Part shown: positions 1 through 6,667 of the stretch, one piece after another | Position numbering within the stretch: position 1 is the first letter of the stretch | How the letters are laid out: each line of letters begins with the position of its first letter | Assembly (NCBI GenBank): GCA_947455875.1 | Contig: CANGSD010000046.1 | Coordinates: forward strand, 1 to 7,738 | From: Comamonadaceae bacterium | Lineage (GTDB): Bacteria; Pseudomonadota; Gammaproteobacteria; Burkholderiales; Burkholderiaceae | Length of the DNA: 7,738 nt | Reading direction: 5' to 3' | Made by a program: the position numbers and the translations under genes | Notes under the pieces: generated by a model | Database searches by the model: none | Told to the model about the DNA's origin: nothing | The model's input: only the letters and a program-made list of their open reading frames with translations

Positions 1-1047
1 CGCGCAGCCTTGAATCTGATCGAAGTCGAGTACGAGCCCCTGCCGGGTCTGTTCGATCCCGAAGAGGCGATGAAGCCAGAGGCGATCCAACTGCACGCGC
101 ATGCCCCGGGCAATATCTGCAAGCACACCAAGATTCGCAAGGGCGATTTCGAAGCCGGCCTGAAAGAGGCCGACGTCGTGGTCGAGGAAACCTACCAGAC
201 CGCGCCCATTGAGCACGCCTACCTGGAGCCCGAGGCGGGTCTCGCCTATGTCGAGCCCGATGGCTGTGTGACCGTGCACTCGCCGAGCCAGAACATCACC
301 CACCATCGGCACATGCTGGCGCACATCCTGGGGCGTCCGATCAACAAGGTGCGCATGATCATGAGCACCGTGGGCGGAGGCTTCGGCGGCAAAGAGGACA
401 TGATCTACCAGGGCATCATGGCGCTCGCGGCGATCAAGTCGCGCCGTCCGGTGCGCTATGTCTTCACCCGCGAGGAGAGCTTTGCGGCCAGCGCCAAGCG
501 CCATCCCTTCAAGATCCGCTACACCATGGGTCTCAAGCGCGATGGCCGCATCGTGGCCACGCGCATGGTGATGGTCTCCGATGGCGGCGCCTACGCCATG
601 TCCACCCCGGGCGTGATGAACAAGTCGGCCATCCTGGGCCCGGGCCCCTACGCGATCCCCAACGTCTGGGTGGATTCGATCGGGGTCTACACCAACAACA
701 CCCCCAGCGGGGCGATGCGTGCCTTTGGCGCCTTCCAGTCGGAGTTTTCGACCGAGGCGCATCTGGACCTGTGCGCCCAGCGCCTGGGGATGGACCCCGT
801 GGCCCTGCGCATGGTCAACCTCATGCGAGACGGCGCCACCACCCACACCCGGCAAAAGCTGGATCGGGTGCTGGCCGTCGATTGCCTGGAGGCGGTTCTG
901 GGTGTCGCGGGCTGGGATGCGGGTGTGCCGCACCGCCAGGCGCAGGGCCTGCCCGAGCGCGAGGATCTGGGCCGTCCGGGCACCCGCCCGACCTGCATCC
1001 CCGGCGTCGCGCAAGAGCGCTACGCACAGCAAGATCAAAGCAACTAG
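1..1047 (+). CDS. Molybdenum hydroxylase (xanthine oxidase family), molybdopterin-binding subunit, N-terminal piece (5' end outside window)
   Basis: The frame is open from base 1, so the true start lies upstream; 348 codons are visible. The first residues (an LIEVEYEPLP stretch) look like the end of the alpha/beta hammerhead domain, so about 100 N-terminal residues are probably missing. The rest matches the first molybdopterin-binding domain: an EHAYLEPEAG motif, the glycine-rich GGGFGGKED loop at bases 373-399 that contacts the cofactor, a TREESFAASAKRHPF segment, and GAMRAFGAFQSEF near bases 709-747, where family members have a G-x-x-R-G-F-G-x-x-Q type motif. The family hydroxylates heterocycles, purines or aldehydes with water as oxygen donor, together with [2Fe-2S] and FAD subunits; neither is in the window, and they may lie upstream. 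The frame stops at 1045-1047, in the linker before the second molybdopterin domain, which is encoded by the next gene. Family and split are clear; the substrate is unknown. Confidence 0.88.
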   Translation, partial: RAALNLIEVEYEPLPGLFDPEEAMKPEAIQLHAHAPGNICKHTKIRKGDFEAGLKEADVVVEETYQTAPIEHAYLEPEAGLAYVEPDGCVTVHSPSQNITHHRHMLAHILGRPINKVRMIMSTVGGGFGGKEDMIYQGIMALAAIKSRRPVRYVFTREESFAASAKRHPFKIRYTMGLKRDGRIVATRMVMVSDGGAYAMSTPGVMNKSAILGPGPYAIPNVWVDSIGVYTNNTPSGAMRAFGAFQSEFSTEAHLDLCAQRLGMDPVALRMVNLMRDGATTHTRQKLDRVLAVDCLEAVLGVAGWDAGVPHRQAQGLPEREDLGRPGTRPTCIPGVAQERYAQQDQSN

Positions 1048-1050
1048 GAG
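1046..1050 (+). promoter_or_regulatory. Shine-Dalgarno overlapping the stop codon of the preceding ORF
   Basis: AGGAG lies 7 bases before the ATG at 1058, and its first two bases are the last two of the TAG stop at 1045-1047. The same AGGAG with the same 7-base spacing precedes the aldehyde dehydrogenase at 5086. This supports a genuine separate start for the C-terminal molybdopterin piece and suggests translational coupling of the two halves. Confidence 0.75.
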
Positions 1051-1057
1051 TTCGACG

Positions 1058-2074
1058 ATGAGACACAAGGGACGAGGCGTTGCGTGTGGTTGGTACGGCA
1101 TTGCGCGTACCGCTGCGATGGATCGCGCTGCTGTGTGGGTGGAACTCGATGACGGTGGCACCGTCAAGGTGGCCACGGGCGTGACCGAGATCGGCGAGGG
1201 CGTGCTCACGGGCTTGTGCCAGATCGCCGCCGACGCGATGGGCGTGCACCCGCACGACATCGTGCTGGCCGACAACGACACCGCGCGTGTGCCCGAGGCG
1301 GCGCATGCGGGCGCCACGCGCATGACCTACATGATCGGCAACGCGGTGGCGATCGCCTGCCGCGAGGCCTTCGGCAAGTTTCGTGCGGCGATGGGCGCTT
1401 ACTGGGAAGTGGCTCCCGAGAGCATCCACGCCCATGCAGGCCAGTGCTGGGTCGAGGGGTCGGCCAGCAAGCGCATGTCGATGGAGCATGCGGTGCACGT
1501 CCTGAAGAAGGAACGCGGCATCGTCATCGTGGGCAGTGGCCTGTTCACCTCGGCGCACACCGCGCTCGATCCGGAGACGGGCGCCGCCACGCCTTGGCAA
1601 AGCTATGTCTTTGGCGCACAGATTGCTGAAGTGGAAGTGGACGACGACACCGGCGAAGTGCAGGTGCTGGGCGTCTGGGCCGCGCACGATGTGGGCCGCG
1701 TGGTCAACCCCCAGCAGGTCGAAGGCCAGATCGAAGGCGGCGTGGTGATGGGCGTCGGTCACACCCTGATGGAGGACTACATCCAGGTGAATGGCAAGAC
1801 GACGACCCCTGGCTTTGCCAAGTACATCCTGCCCACTGCGGTCGACATTCCGCAAGTGACCTCGGTGCTGATTACCGAACCCGATCCCAAGACGCCGCTG
1901 GGTGTCAAGGGCATCGGCGAGCCGTCCATCACCCCCACCGCCGCGGCGATCGTCAATGCGATCTATGACGCAGTGGGTGTGCGCATGACGCGTTTACCTG
2001 CCACGCCCGAGAGGGTGATGGCGGCTTTGCGAGAGAAGCGTGCGACGCCGCAACCCCTGCGGCGGGCCGCTTGA
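1058..2074 (+). CDS. Molybdenum hydroxylase (xanthine oxidase family), molybdopterin-binding subunit, C-terminal piece
   Basis: 338 residues, about 37 kDa, forming the second molybdopterin-binding domain on its own. It opens with the GRGVACGWYG segment that in one-piece relatives lies in the middle of the subunit. Visible motifs are TEIGEG at residues 43-48 (usually a GQG motif whose Gln contacts the cofactor; here Glu47), a DNDTARVPEAAHAGATRMT...GNAV cofactor-binding region at about residues 75-98, and GVKGIGEPSITP near the C terminus, whose Glu288 matches the catalytic base of the family. The N-terminal piece supplies the GGGFGG loop and this piece the catalytic Glu, so both should be needed for one active site. 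Start 1058 has a good Shine-Dalgarno, 10 bases after the previous stop. In Eubacterium barkeri nicotinate dehydrogenase the same subunit is naturally divided into large (NdhL) and medium (NdhM, about 330 residues) polypeptides. A frameshifted one-piece gene is the alternative. Confidence 0.87.
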   Translation: MRHKGRGVACGWYGIARTAAMDRAAVWVELDDGGTVKVATGVTEIGEGVLTGLCQIAADAMGVHPHDIVLADNDTARVPEAAHAGATRMTYMIGNAVAIACREAFGKFRAAMGAYWEVAPESIHAHAGQCWVEGSASKRMSMEHAVHVLKKERGIVIVGSGLFTSAHTALDPETGAATPWQSYVFGAQIAEVEVDDDTGEVQVLGVWAAHDVGRVVNPQQVEGQIEGGVVMGVGHTLMEDYIQVNGKTTTPGFAKYILPTAVDIPQVTSVLITEPDPKTPLGVKGIGEPSITPTAAAIVNAIYDAVGVRMTRLPATPERVMAALREKRATPQPLRRAA

Positions 2075-2119
2075 GTCTGTGAGTGCGGTGCGACATCACC
2101 CCAAGAGTCGATGCGCGCC

Positions 2120-2133
2120 GGATTTTTAAATCC
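2120..2133. repeat. Short AT-rich inverted repeat in the leader of the binding-protein gene
   Basis: GGATTT-TT-AAATCC is a perfect 6-base dyad with a 2-base centre, 18 bases before the ATG at 2152 and just upstream of its Shine-Dalgarno. It stands out as AT-rich in a GC-rich region. The 2-base centre is too tight for a good hairpin, so a protein-binding palindrome is more plausible than a terminator. Only one copy was noticed; function unproven. Confidence 0.35.
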
Positions 2134-2141
2134 ATCCAAAC

Positions 2142-2145
2142 GGAG
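2142..2145 (+). promoter_or_regulatory. Shine-Dalgarno deciding the start of the binding-protein gene
   Basis: GGAG within a purine run (GGAGAGAGA) ends 6 bases before the ATG at 2152. The frame is open further upstream to an ATG at 2083, but that start would add 23 residues in front of the signal peptide and has no such site. The start at 2152 is therefore preferred. Confidence 0.7.
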
Positions 2146-2151
2146 AGAGAC

Positions 2152-3138
2152 ATGAACCTTTTCAAGTTATTTGATCTTCAACCCACTGGCTTCAAGCGCC
2201 TGGTCCTGGGCGCAGCCCTGTCGGTCAGCGCACTGGGCGCTTCGGCCCAGGACTTCCCGGTCAAGCCGATTGAACTGAACGTCTTGTTTCCGGCAGGAAG
2301 CTCGGCCGATGTGGTCGCACGCGTGCTGGCCGAGGGCATGTCCAAACAACTGGGTCAGCCCGTCACGGTCATGAACCGCCCGGGCGCGGGCGGGGCCATC
2401 GGCTACCGCCATGTGCAGGGCCAGCGGCCCGACGGCTACAGCCTGGTGTTCAACTCCAACTCGGTCTCCACGGTCTACTACTCGGGCCAGATGCCTTTCA
2501 ACTACACGGCCTTCGAGCCCGTGGCCAAGGTGACGTCTGAACTGCCGGTGCTGGCCGTTCGCAGCGACGCACCCTGGAACAACCTCAAGGAGATGGTCGA
2601 TGCGGTGCGCGCCAAGCCTGGCAGCATCCGCGTGGGCAACTCCGGCTCGGGCAGCTTCACCCATATTTCTGCGGTGGGCTTCTTTACCGAAGTGGGCGGC
2701 GATGTCACGCACGTTCCCTTCGGTGCCGCCCAGGTGGTGACCAGCTTGCTGGGCAATCACATCGAGGCTGTGGTCCAGGCGCCCGGCGCGCTGACCGCTC
2801 ACGTGCGCGCCGGCACCCTGAAGGTGCTGGGTGTGCTGGCCTCTACGCGCGAGCCCGCTTTCCCCAACGTGCCGACGGCCGCCGAGCAAGGCATTCGCTA
2901 CCAGTCCGACATGTGGCGTGGCATTGCCGCCCCCAAGGGCACGCCGCGTCCGGTGATCATGAAGTTGGAGGCCGCCCTGCGCAACACCGTCAACAGCCCT
3001 GAATTCCGGGCCCAAGGCGAAAAGTTGGGCTTCCTGGCTGCGTTTGCTCCCGCCGATGATTTCGGCCGCCTGATTGCCGAAGACGACCGTCAGGTGGAGC
3101 GCGCCATGAGCAAGGCCGGTCTGTTGGTCAAGAAGTAA
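2152..3138 (+). CDS. Bug/TctC-family tripartite tricarboxylate transporter substrate-binding protein
   Basis: 328 residues, the usual length for this family of periplasmic solute receptors. The N terminus is a typical Sec signal: Lys/Arg residues to position 16, a hydrophobic core at about 17-29 and an ASA-QD cleavage site after Ala32. The mature protein begins QDFPVKPI, as is common for Bug proteins. Family signatures follow: LFPAGSSADVVAR (Asp53 in the usual GG-x-x-D position), GQPVTVMNRPGAGGAIG ending at residue 84, a PDGYSLVF segment, and a late VPTAAEQG segment. These proteins bind small carboxylic acids or related anions and deliver them to a TctA/TctB permease or act as sensors. No TctA or TctB is seen here, so it is an orphan as far as the window shows, which is common in Burkholderiales. 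Its position between catabolic enzymes suggests it captures their substrate. The family is certain; the ligand is not predictable. Confidence 0.93.
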   Translation: MNLFKLFDLQPTGFKRLVLGAALSVSALGASAQDFPVKPIELNVLFPAGSSADVVARVLAEGMSKQLGQPVTVMNRPGAGGAIGYRHVQGQRPDGYSLVFNSNSVSTVYYSGQMPFNYTAFEPVAKVTSELPVLAVRSDAPWNNLKEMVDAVRAKPGSIRVGNSGSGSFTHISAVGFFTEVGGDVTHVPFGAAQVVTSLLGNHIEAVVQAPGALTAHVRAGTLKVLGVLASTREPAFPNVPTAAEQGIRYQSDMWRGIAAPKGTPRPVIMKLEAALRNTVNSPEFRAQGEKLGFLAAFAPADDFGRLIAEDDRQVERAMSKAGLLVKK

Positions 3139-3154
3139 CCCCTCCCTCTGCCCC

Positions 3155-5062
3155 ATGAACGCACGTGCTCCCATGCCCCCGATCGGAATGCCCGGCTTGG
3201 ACGGACTCGCTTTGCGGGCTCAGGCCATTGCCCAAGCCGGCAGTCTGCAAAACGCCCTCGATCAGGGCCTGCTTCCCGAGCGTATGAGTGTGACCCTGTC
3301 CGAGGGCTTGGTCCTCGGGCTGCTGCGACAAGGCGTGAGCAAGTACCTGGCCATCTTCGGGCATGGCTCGACGGATCTGGCCGAGGTGCTGCGCCTCTAC
3401 ACCGCAGCGGGTGTGACCCAGGTCTTCAACTTTCGCAACGAAGTGGAGATGGCGCATGCGGGCACGGCGCTCGCGTGGGTCTATCGCGAGCCGTGCGCGG
3501 TGGTGACCTCCATCGGACCGGGCGGCATGCAGGCGATGGCGGGCTCTCTGGCAGCGGCGAGCAACGGCGTGGGGCTCTATCACATCTACGGTGATGAGAC
3601 GACCCACGGCGAGGGCTACAACATGCAGCAGGTGCCCAAGCCCACGCAGCATGTGTATGGGCAGATGACGGCCCTGATGGGGCAGTCGTATGTGTTGCAC
3701 ACCCCGCAGGCGTTGCGCGATGCGCTGCGTCGCGGGACCCAATGTGTGCACCACCCCTACAAGGCCGGTCCTTTTTTCCTGATGCTGCCGCTGAACACGC
3801 AGCCGCAGGTGATCGAGGACCTGCACCTGACCAGCCTGCCCACGCGTTTGCGCGTGTCGCCGCAGGCGGTGGCAGACACCCAGCTGCTGGCCGAGGCGGC
3901 GCAGTTGATCCAGAAAAGTCCGCGCATCGTGCTCAAAGCCGGCGGCGGCAGCCGAGAGTTTTCGGCGCAGGTGCGCACGCTGGCCGAGCGGATTGGCGCG
4001 GCGGTGGTGCTGTCGCCGGGCTCGACCGGCGTCATGCCCGACGCCCACCTGCAAAACATGCATGTGGGGGGCAGCAAAGGCTCGATCAGCGGCAATTACG
4101 CGATGGAAAACGGCGAGCTGCTGATCGTGGTCGGGTCTCGCGCCGTTTGCCAGGCCGACTGCTCGGGCGTGGGCTATCCCAAGGCCCAGGCCGTGATCAA
4201 CATCAACGGCGACTTGCTCGATGCCACCCACTACAACCGTACGCTGGCCCTGACAGGCGATATCGGCGTGGTGATCGGCCAGTTGCTCGACGCCCTGGGC
4301 CCGGTCAAGCCGGACAGCGCCCGCAAGCAATGGCTGGAAGACTGCTGGCAGGCCAAGGTGCGTTGGCGCGCCTTCCTCACCCAGCGCCAGACCGCTGCGC
4401 GCATGCACGACGCGGTGTGGCAGCGCCCGGTGCTGTCGCAGCCTGCAGCACTCAAGGCCGTATGTGATTTCGCCAAGCAGGTGAAAGCCGTCAAGTTCTT
4501 TGACGCCGGCGATGTCCAGGCCAACGGCTTTCAGACCGTCGAAGACGATCATCCTTTTGAGACCTTCACGGAGACCGGTGCCTCCTACATGGGCTTTGCC
4601 ACCTGCGCGGTCATCGCCTCCGGGATGGCGCGCGACCCGCGTTATGGCATCGCCTTCACCGGTGATGGCTCGTTCATGATGAACCCGCAGGCCCTGATCA
4701 GCGCGGTCGAACATGGCGCGCGGGGCATGGTGGTGATTTTTGACAACCGGCGCATGGCCGCCATCTCGGGGCTGCAGCATGCGCAGTACGGGGTGGACTT
4801 TCGCACCAACGACTCGGTGGCCGTGGACTATGTGCGCATGGCCTCCAGCATCGCCGGCGTGCAGGCCTTCTCGGGCGGCGACACGCTCGAGAGCCTGCGC
4901 CAGGCGCTGGACCAGGCGCATGCACACGCCGGTGTGTCGGTGGTGCATGTGCCGGTGTATGCCGGCACCGAAGCCGACGCCGGACTGGGGGCCTACGGCT
5001 CCTGGAACGTGGGCAATTGGTGCGACGACGTGCAGCGTCGCTACCACGCCAGCCGAATCTGA
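3155..5062 (+). CDS. Thiamine-diphosphate-dependent enzyme, IolD-like (cyclic 1,2-dione hydrolase / 2-oxo acid decarboxylase superfamily)
   Basis: 635 residues, close to IolD (about 640), with the three-domain order of the acetolactate synthase/IolD superfamily. The N-terminal ThDP-binding domain starts near residue 45 and shows IFGHG (67-71), typical of IolD where acetolactate synthases have an FG-x-PG motif, the activating Glu at 96 in a NEVEMAHAG motif, and TSIGPGG. The C-terminal domain has the cofactor/Mg motif GDG at 503-505 followed by Asn531 (GDG-x25-N), then DNRRMAAISGLQHAQYG, which follows the IolD pattern DNRG...LQ-x-A, and a late SWNVGNW segment comparable to the WWDV part of IolD. 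IolD hydrolyses a trihydroxycyclohexane-1,2-dione in inositol breakdown; no other iol genes are present, so a different cyclic dione or 2-oxo acid is likely. Only 16 pyrimidine-rich bases separate it from the previous gene, with no Shine-Dalgarno; ATG at 3188 or 3284 are alternative starts. Superfamily sure, reaction unsure. Confidence 0.87.
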   Translation: MNARAPMPPIGMPGLDGLALRAQAIAQAGSLQNALDQGLLPERMSVTLSEGLVLGLLRQGVSKYLAIFGHGSTDLAEVLRLYTAAGVTQVFNFRNEVEMAHAGTALAWVYREPCAVVTSIGPGGMQAMAGSLAAASNGVGLYHIYGDETTHGEGYNMQQVPKPTQHVYGQMTALMGQSYVLHTPQALRDALRRGTQCVHHPYKAGPFFLMLPLNTQPQVIEDLHLTSLPTRLRVSPQAVADTQLLAEAAQLIQKSPRIVLKAGGGSREFSAQVRTLAERIGAAVVLSPGSTGVMPDAHLQNMHVGGSKGSISGNYAMENGELLIVVGSRAVCQADCSGVGYPKAQAVININGDLLDATHYNRTLALTGDIGVVIGQLLDALGPVKPDSARKQWLEDCWQAKVRWRAFLTQRQTAARMHDAVWQRPVLSQPAALKAVCDFAKQVKAVKFFDAGDVQANGFQTVEDDHPFETFTETGASYMGFATCAVIASGMARDPRYGIAFTGDGSFMMNPQALISAVEHGARGMVVIFDNRRMAAISGLQHAQYGVDFRTNDSVAVDYVRMASSIAGVQAFSGGDTLESLRQALDQAHAHAGVSVVHVPVYAGTEADAGLGAYGSWNVGNWCDDVQRRYHASRI

Positions 5063-5073
5063 TAACACCCTCC

Positions 5074-5078
5074 AGGAG
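5074..5078 (+). promoter_or_regulatory. Shine-Dalgarno for the aldehyde dehydrogenase gene
   Basis: AGGAG lies 7 bases before the ATG at 5086, in the 23-base gap after the ThDP-enzyme stop. It fixes the start at 5086 rather than the in-frame ATG at 5017, which lies inside the preceding gene. Confidence 0.75.
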
Positions 5079-5085
5079 ACAGGCG

Positions 5086-6549
5086 ATGAAACGCGAAGAG
5101 TTCGGGATGTACCGAGATTACGGTCTGCTCATAGACGGTCAGTGGCGCGGCGCCAGCGATGGCGGCGTGCGTGAGGTGATCGACCCGTGCACCGAAGAAA
5201 TTCTGGGCTTCATCCCGTCCGCGCTGGAGGTGGACCTCGATGCCGCTCTGGCCAGCGCCCAGAAGGGGCTGCAGGTCTGGCGTGCGGTCTCGCCCTGGGA
5301 GCGTTCGCGCGTCTTGCGCCGGGCGGCCGACCTGGTGCGCGCCCGCGCGCAAGACATCGGCCGGCTGATGTCGGCTGAAACCGGCAAGCCGCTGGCCCAG
5401 GCTGTGGGCGAAACCAACGACGCCGCCGACCAGTACGAGTGGTATGCCGGCGAGACCCAGCGTATTTACGGTCAGACCATCGAGTCGCGCCTGCCCGAGG
5501 TGCGCATGCAGGTGCGCTACGAACCCGTGGGCGTGGTGGCGGCCTTCTCGGCCTGGAACTTCCCGGCCCTGCTGCCTTCGCGCAAGATCGCCGCGGCCCT
5601 GGCCGCCGGCTGCTCGATCATCGTCAAGCCCGCCAGCGAGGCACCGGGCAGCTGCATGGCGGTGGTGCAGGCCCTGCTCGAGGCCGGCGTGCCCCCGGGC
5701 GTGGTCAACCTGGTCACGGGTGATTCCAGCCTGATCTCCGAATACCTGGTGCGCTCGCCCATCGTGGCCAAGGTCACCCTGACCGGCTCGACCGGCATTG
5801 GTCGGCGCATGCTGCAACTGGCCGCCGATGGCATCAAGCGGGTGTCGATGGAGCTGGGGGGCCATGCCCCGGTGCTGGTGTTCGAGGACGCCGATGTCCA
5901 GGAGGCCGCCGAGCAATGCGCCCGCTTCAAGTACCGCAACTGCGGCCAGGTGTGCGCCTCGCCTTCGCGGTTTTATGTGCACGCCAGCATCTATGAGGCC
6001 TTCTGCCAGCGCTTTGCCGAAGTGGCCCGTTCGCTCCAGGTCGGTCCGGGCCTGGACCCCGACACGGCAGTCGGCCCGATGGCCAATCGGCGCGGTCTGA
6101 ACCATGCCCACGATCTGATCGCCGACGCGGTCCAGCGCGGCGCGCGCCTGCTGGCCGGCGGGCAGCGCCCGGCCCACCTGACTGGCACGCAGGGGTATTA
6201 CCTCGCGCCCACCGTCTTGGCCGATGTGCCCGGGGACGCGAAGATCATGCAGCTGGAGCCCTTTGGCCCGGTGGCGCCGATCGCCTCGTTCGAGACCTTT
6301 GATCAGGCCATTGCACTGGCCAATAGCACCCCCTACGGCCTGGCGTCCTACCTGTTCACCCGCTCGCTCAAGACCGCCACGCTGGCCAGCGAGGCGATCC
6401 ATGCCGGCATGGTGGGTGTCAACGAGCTGGCCATTGCCAGCGCCGAAATGCCCTTTGGCGGGGTCGGCGCCAGTGGCATGGGCCGCGAAGGCGGCAGCCT
6501 GGGCATCCGGGATTACCTGGAAGCCAAGTTCATCAAGACCCGTCTCTAG
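5086..6549 (+). CDS. NAD(P)+-dependent aldehyde dehydrogenase (semialdehyde dehydrogenase-like)
   Basis: 487 residues, the full length of a classical aldehyde dehydrogenase. All key elements are visible: SAWNFP with Asn158 (oxyanion hole), Lys181 in IIVKPASE (cofactor ribose contact), the TGSTGIG turn at 233-239, the general-base Glu256 in MELGGHAP, the nucleophile Cys290 in NCGQVC, and Glu391/Phe393 in an EPFGPV motif. It oxidises an aldehyde to a carboxylic acid in the cytoplasm. The overall pattern resembles succinate-semialdehyde and 2-oxoglutarate-semialdehyde dehydrogenases (GabD-like), but I cannot fix the substrate. It sits 23 bases after the ThDP-enzyme gene with its own Shine-Dalgarno, so the two are almost certainly co-transcribed. 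It would suit oxidation of an aldehyde released by C-C cleavage or decarboxylation by that neighbour. A second cysteine (Cys286) sits four residues before the nucleophile; this occurs in other family members too. Confidence 0.93.
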   Translation: MKREEFGMYRDYGLLIDGQWRGASDGGVREVIDPCTEEILGFIPSALEVDLDAALASAQKGLQVWRAVSPWERSRVLRRAADLVRARAQDIGRLMSAETGKPLAQAVGETNDAADQYEWYAGETQRIYGQTIESRLPEVRMQVRYEPVGVVAAFSAWNFPALLPSRKIAAALAAGCSIIVKPASEAPGSCMAVVQALLEAGVPPGVVNLVTGDSSLISEYLVRSPIVAKVTLTGSTGIGRRMLQLAADGIKRVSMELGGHAPVLVFEDADVQEAAEQCARFKYRNCGQVCASPSRFYVHASIYEAFCQRFAEVARSLQVGPGLDPDTAVGPMANRRGLNHAHDLIADAVQRGARLLAGGQRPAHLTGTQGYYLAPTVLADVPGDAKIMQLEPFGPVAPIASFETFDQAIALANSTPYGLASYLFTRSLKTATLASEAIHAGMVGVNELAIASAEMPFGGVGASGMGREGGSLGIRDYLEAKFIKTRL

Positions 6550-6564
6550 CCCGTTATAGTCCGG

Positions 6565-6595
6565 CGGGCAGGCGCGGGCGGCCCCCGCCAGCCCG
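6565..6595 (+). terminator. GC-rich imperfect hairpin downstream of the aldehyde dehydrogenase gene
   Basis: The transcript could fold CGGGC (6565-6569) with GCCCG (6591-6595), GGCG (6571-6574) with CGCC (6586-6589) and GGG (6576-6578) with CCC (6582-6584), interrupted by an A-A and a C-C mismatch, with a 3-base loop. It begins 16 bases after the stop. Only TT follows before GAC, so there is no U tract and intrinsic termination is doubtful. It could instead protect the upstream mRNA end, attenuate transcription into the dehydratase gene, or simply reflect high GC. Confidence 0.4.
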
Positions 6596-6667
6596 TTGAC
6601 GTGCTCCCCATGACCCGGCGGAGCGCTAGGGTATGCGCCCTGTCATCCAATCTCATTTCCAAACCTT

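Noticed and set aside
719..1057. The frame of the C-terminal molybdopterin piece is open back to an ATG at 719, allowing a 451-residue reading.
   Set aside because: Bases 719-1040 clearly encode family sequence in the other frame (e.g. EAHLDLCAQRLGMDP). The upstream extension translates to Ser/Arg/Pro-rich shadow sequence, and the ATG at 1058 has a strong Shine-Dalgarno.
3771..3778. A run of T in the ThDP-enzyme gene as a possible slippage site.
   Set aside because: The frame is conserved and family-like on both sides, so nothing suggests programmed or accidental frameshifting.
3128..5068. A 646-codon open frame on the minus strand, antisense to the ThDP-enzyme gene.
   Set aside because: It mirrors the sense gene almost exactly, is His/Arg/Gly/Ala-rich, and shows no recognisable domain. 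Long antisense frames like this are usual in GC-rich genes. The same applies to minus-strand frames at 821-1855, 2167-3174, 5041-6402 and 6653-7684.
5017..5085. Upstream in-frame ATG at 5017 giving a 510-residue aldehyde dehydrogenase.
   Set aside because: It lies inside the preceding gene and lacks a Shine-Dalgarno, and the added residues do not look like a normal N terminus. ATG 5086 has AGGAG at 7 bases.
6555..6624. Promoter-like hexamers in the gap before the dehydratase: TATAGT at 6555-6560 and TTGACG at 6596-6601.
   Set aside because: TATAGT has no acceptable -35 at 16-18 bases upstream, and TTGACG is followed at the right distance by CGGAGC, which is not a -10. They do not pair with each other in the correct order.
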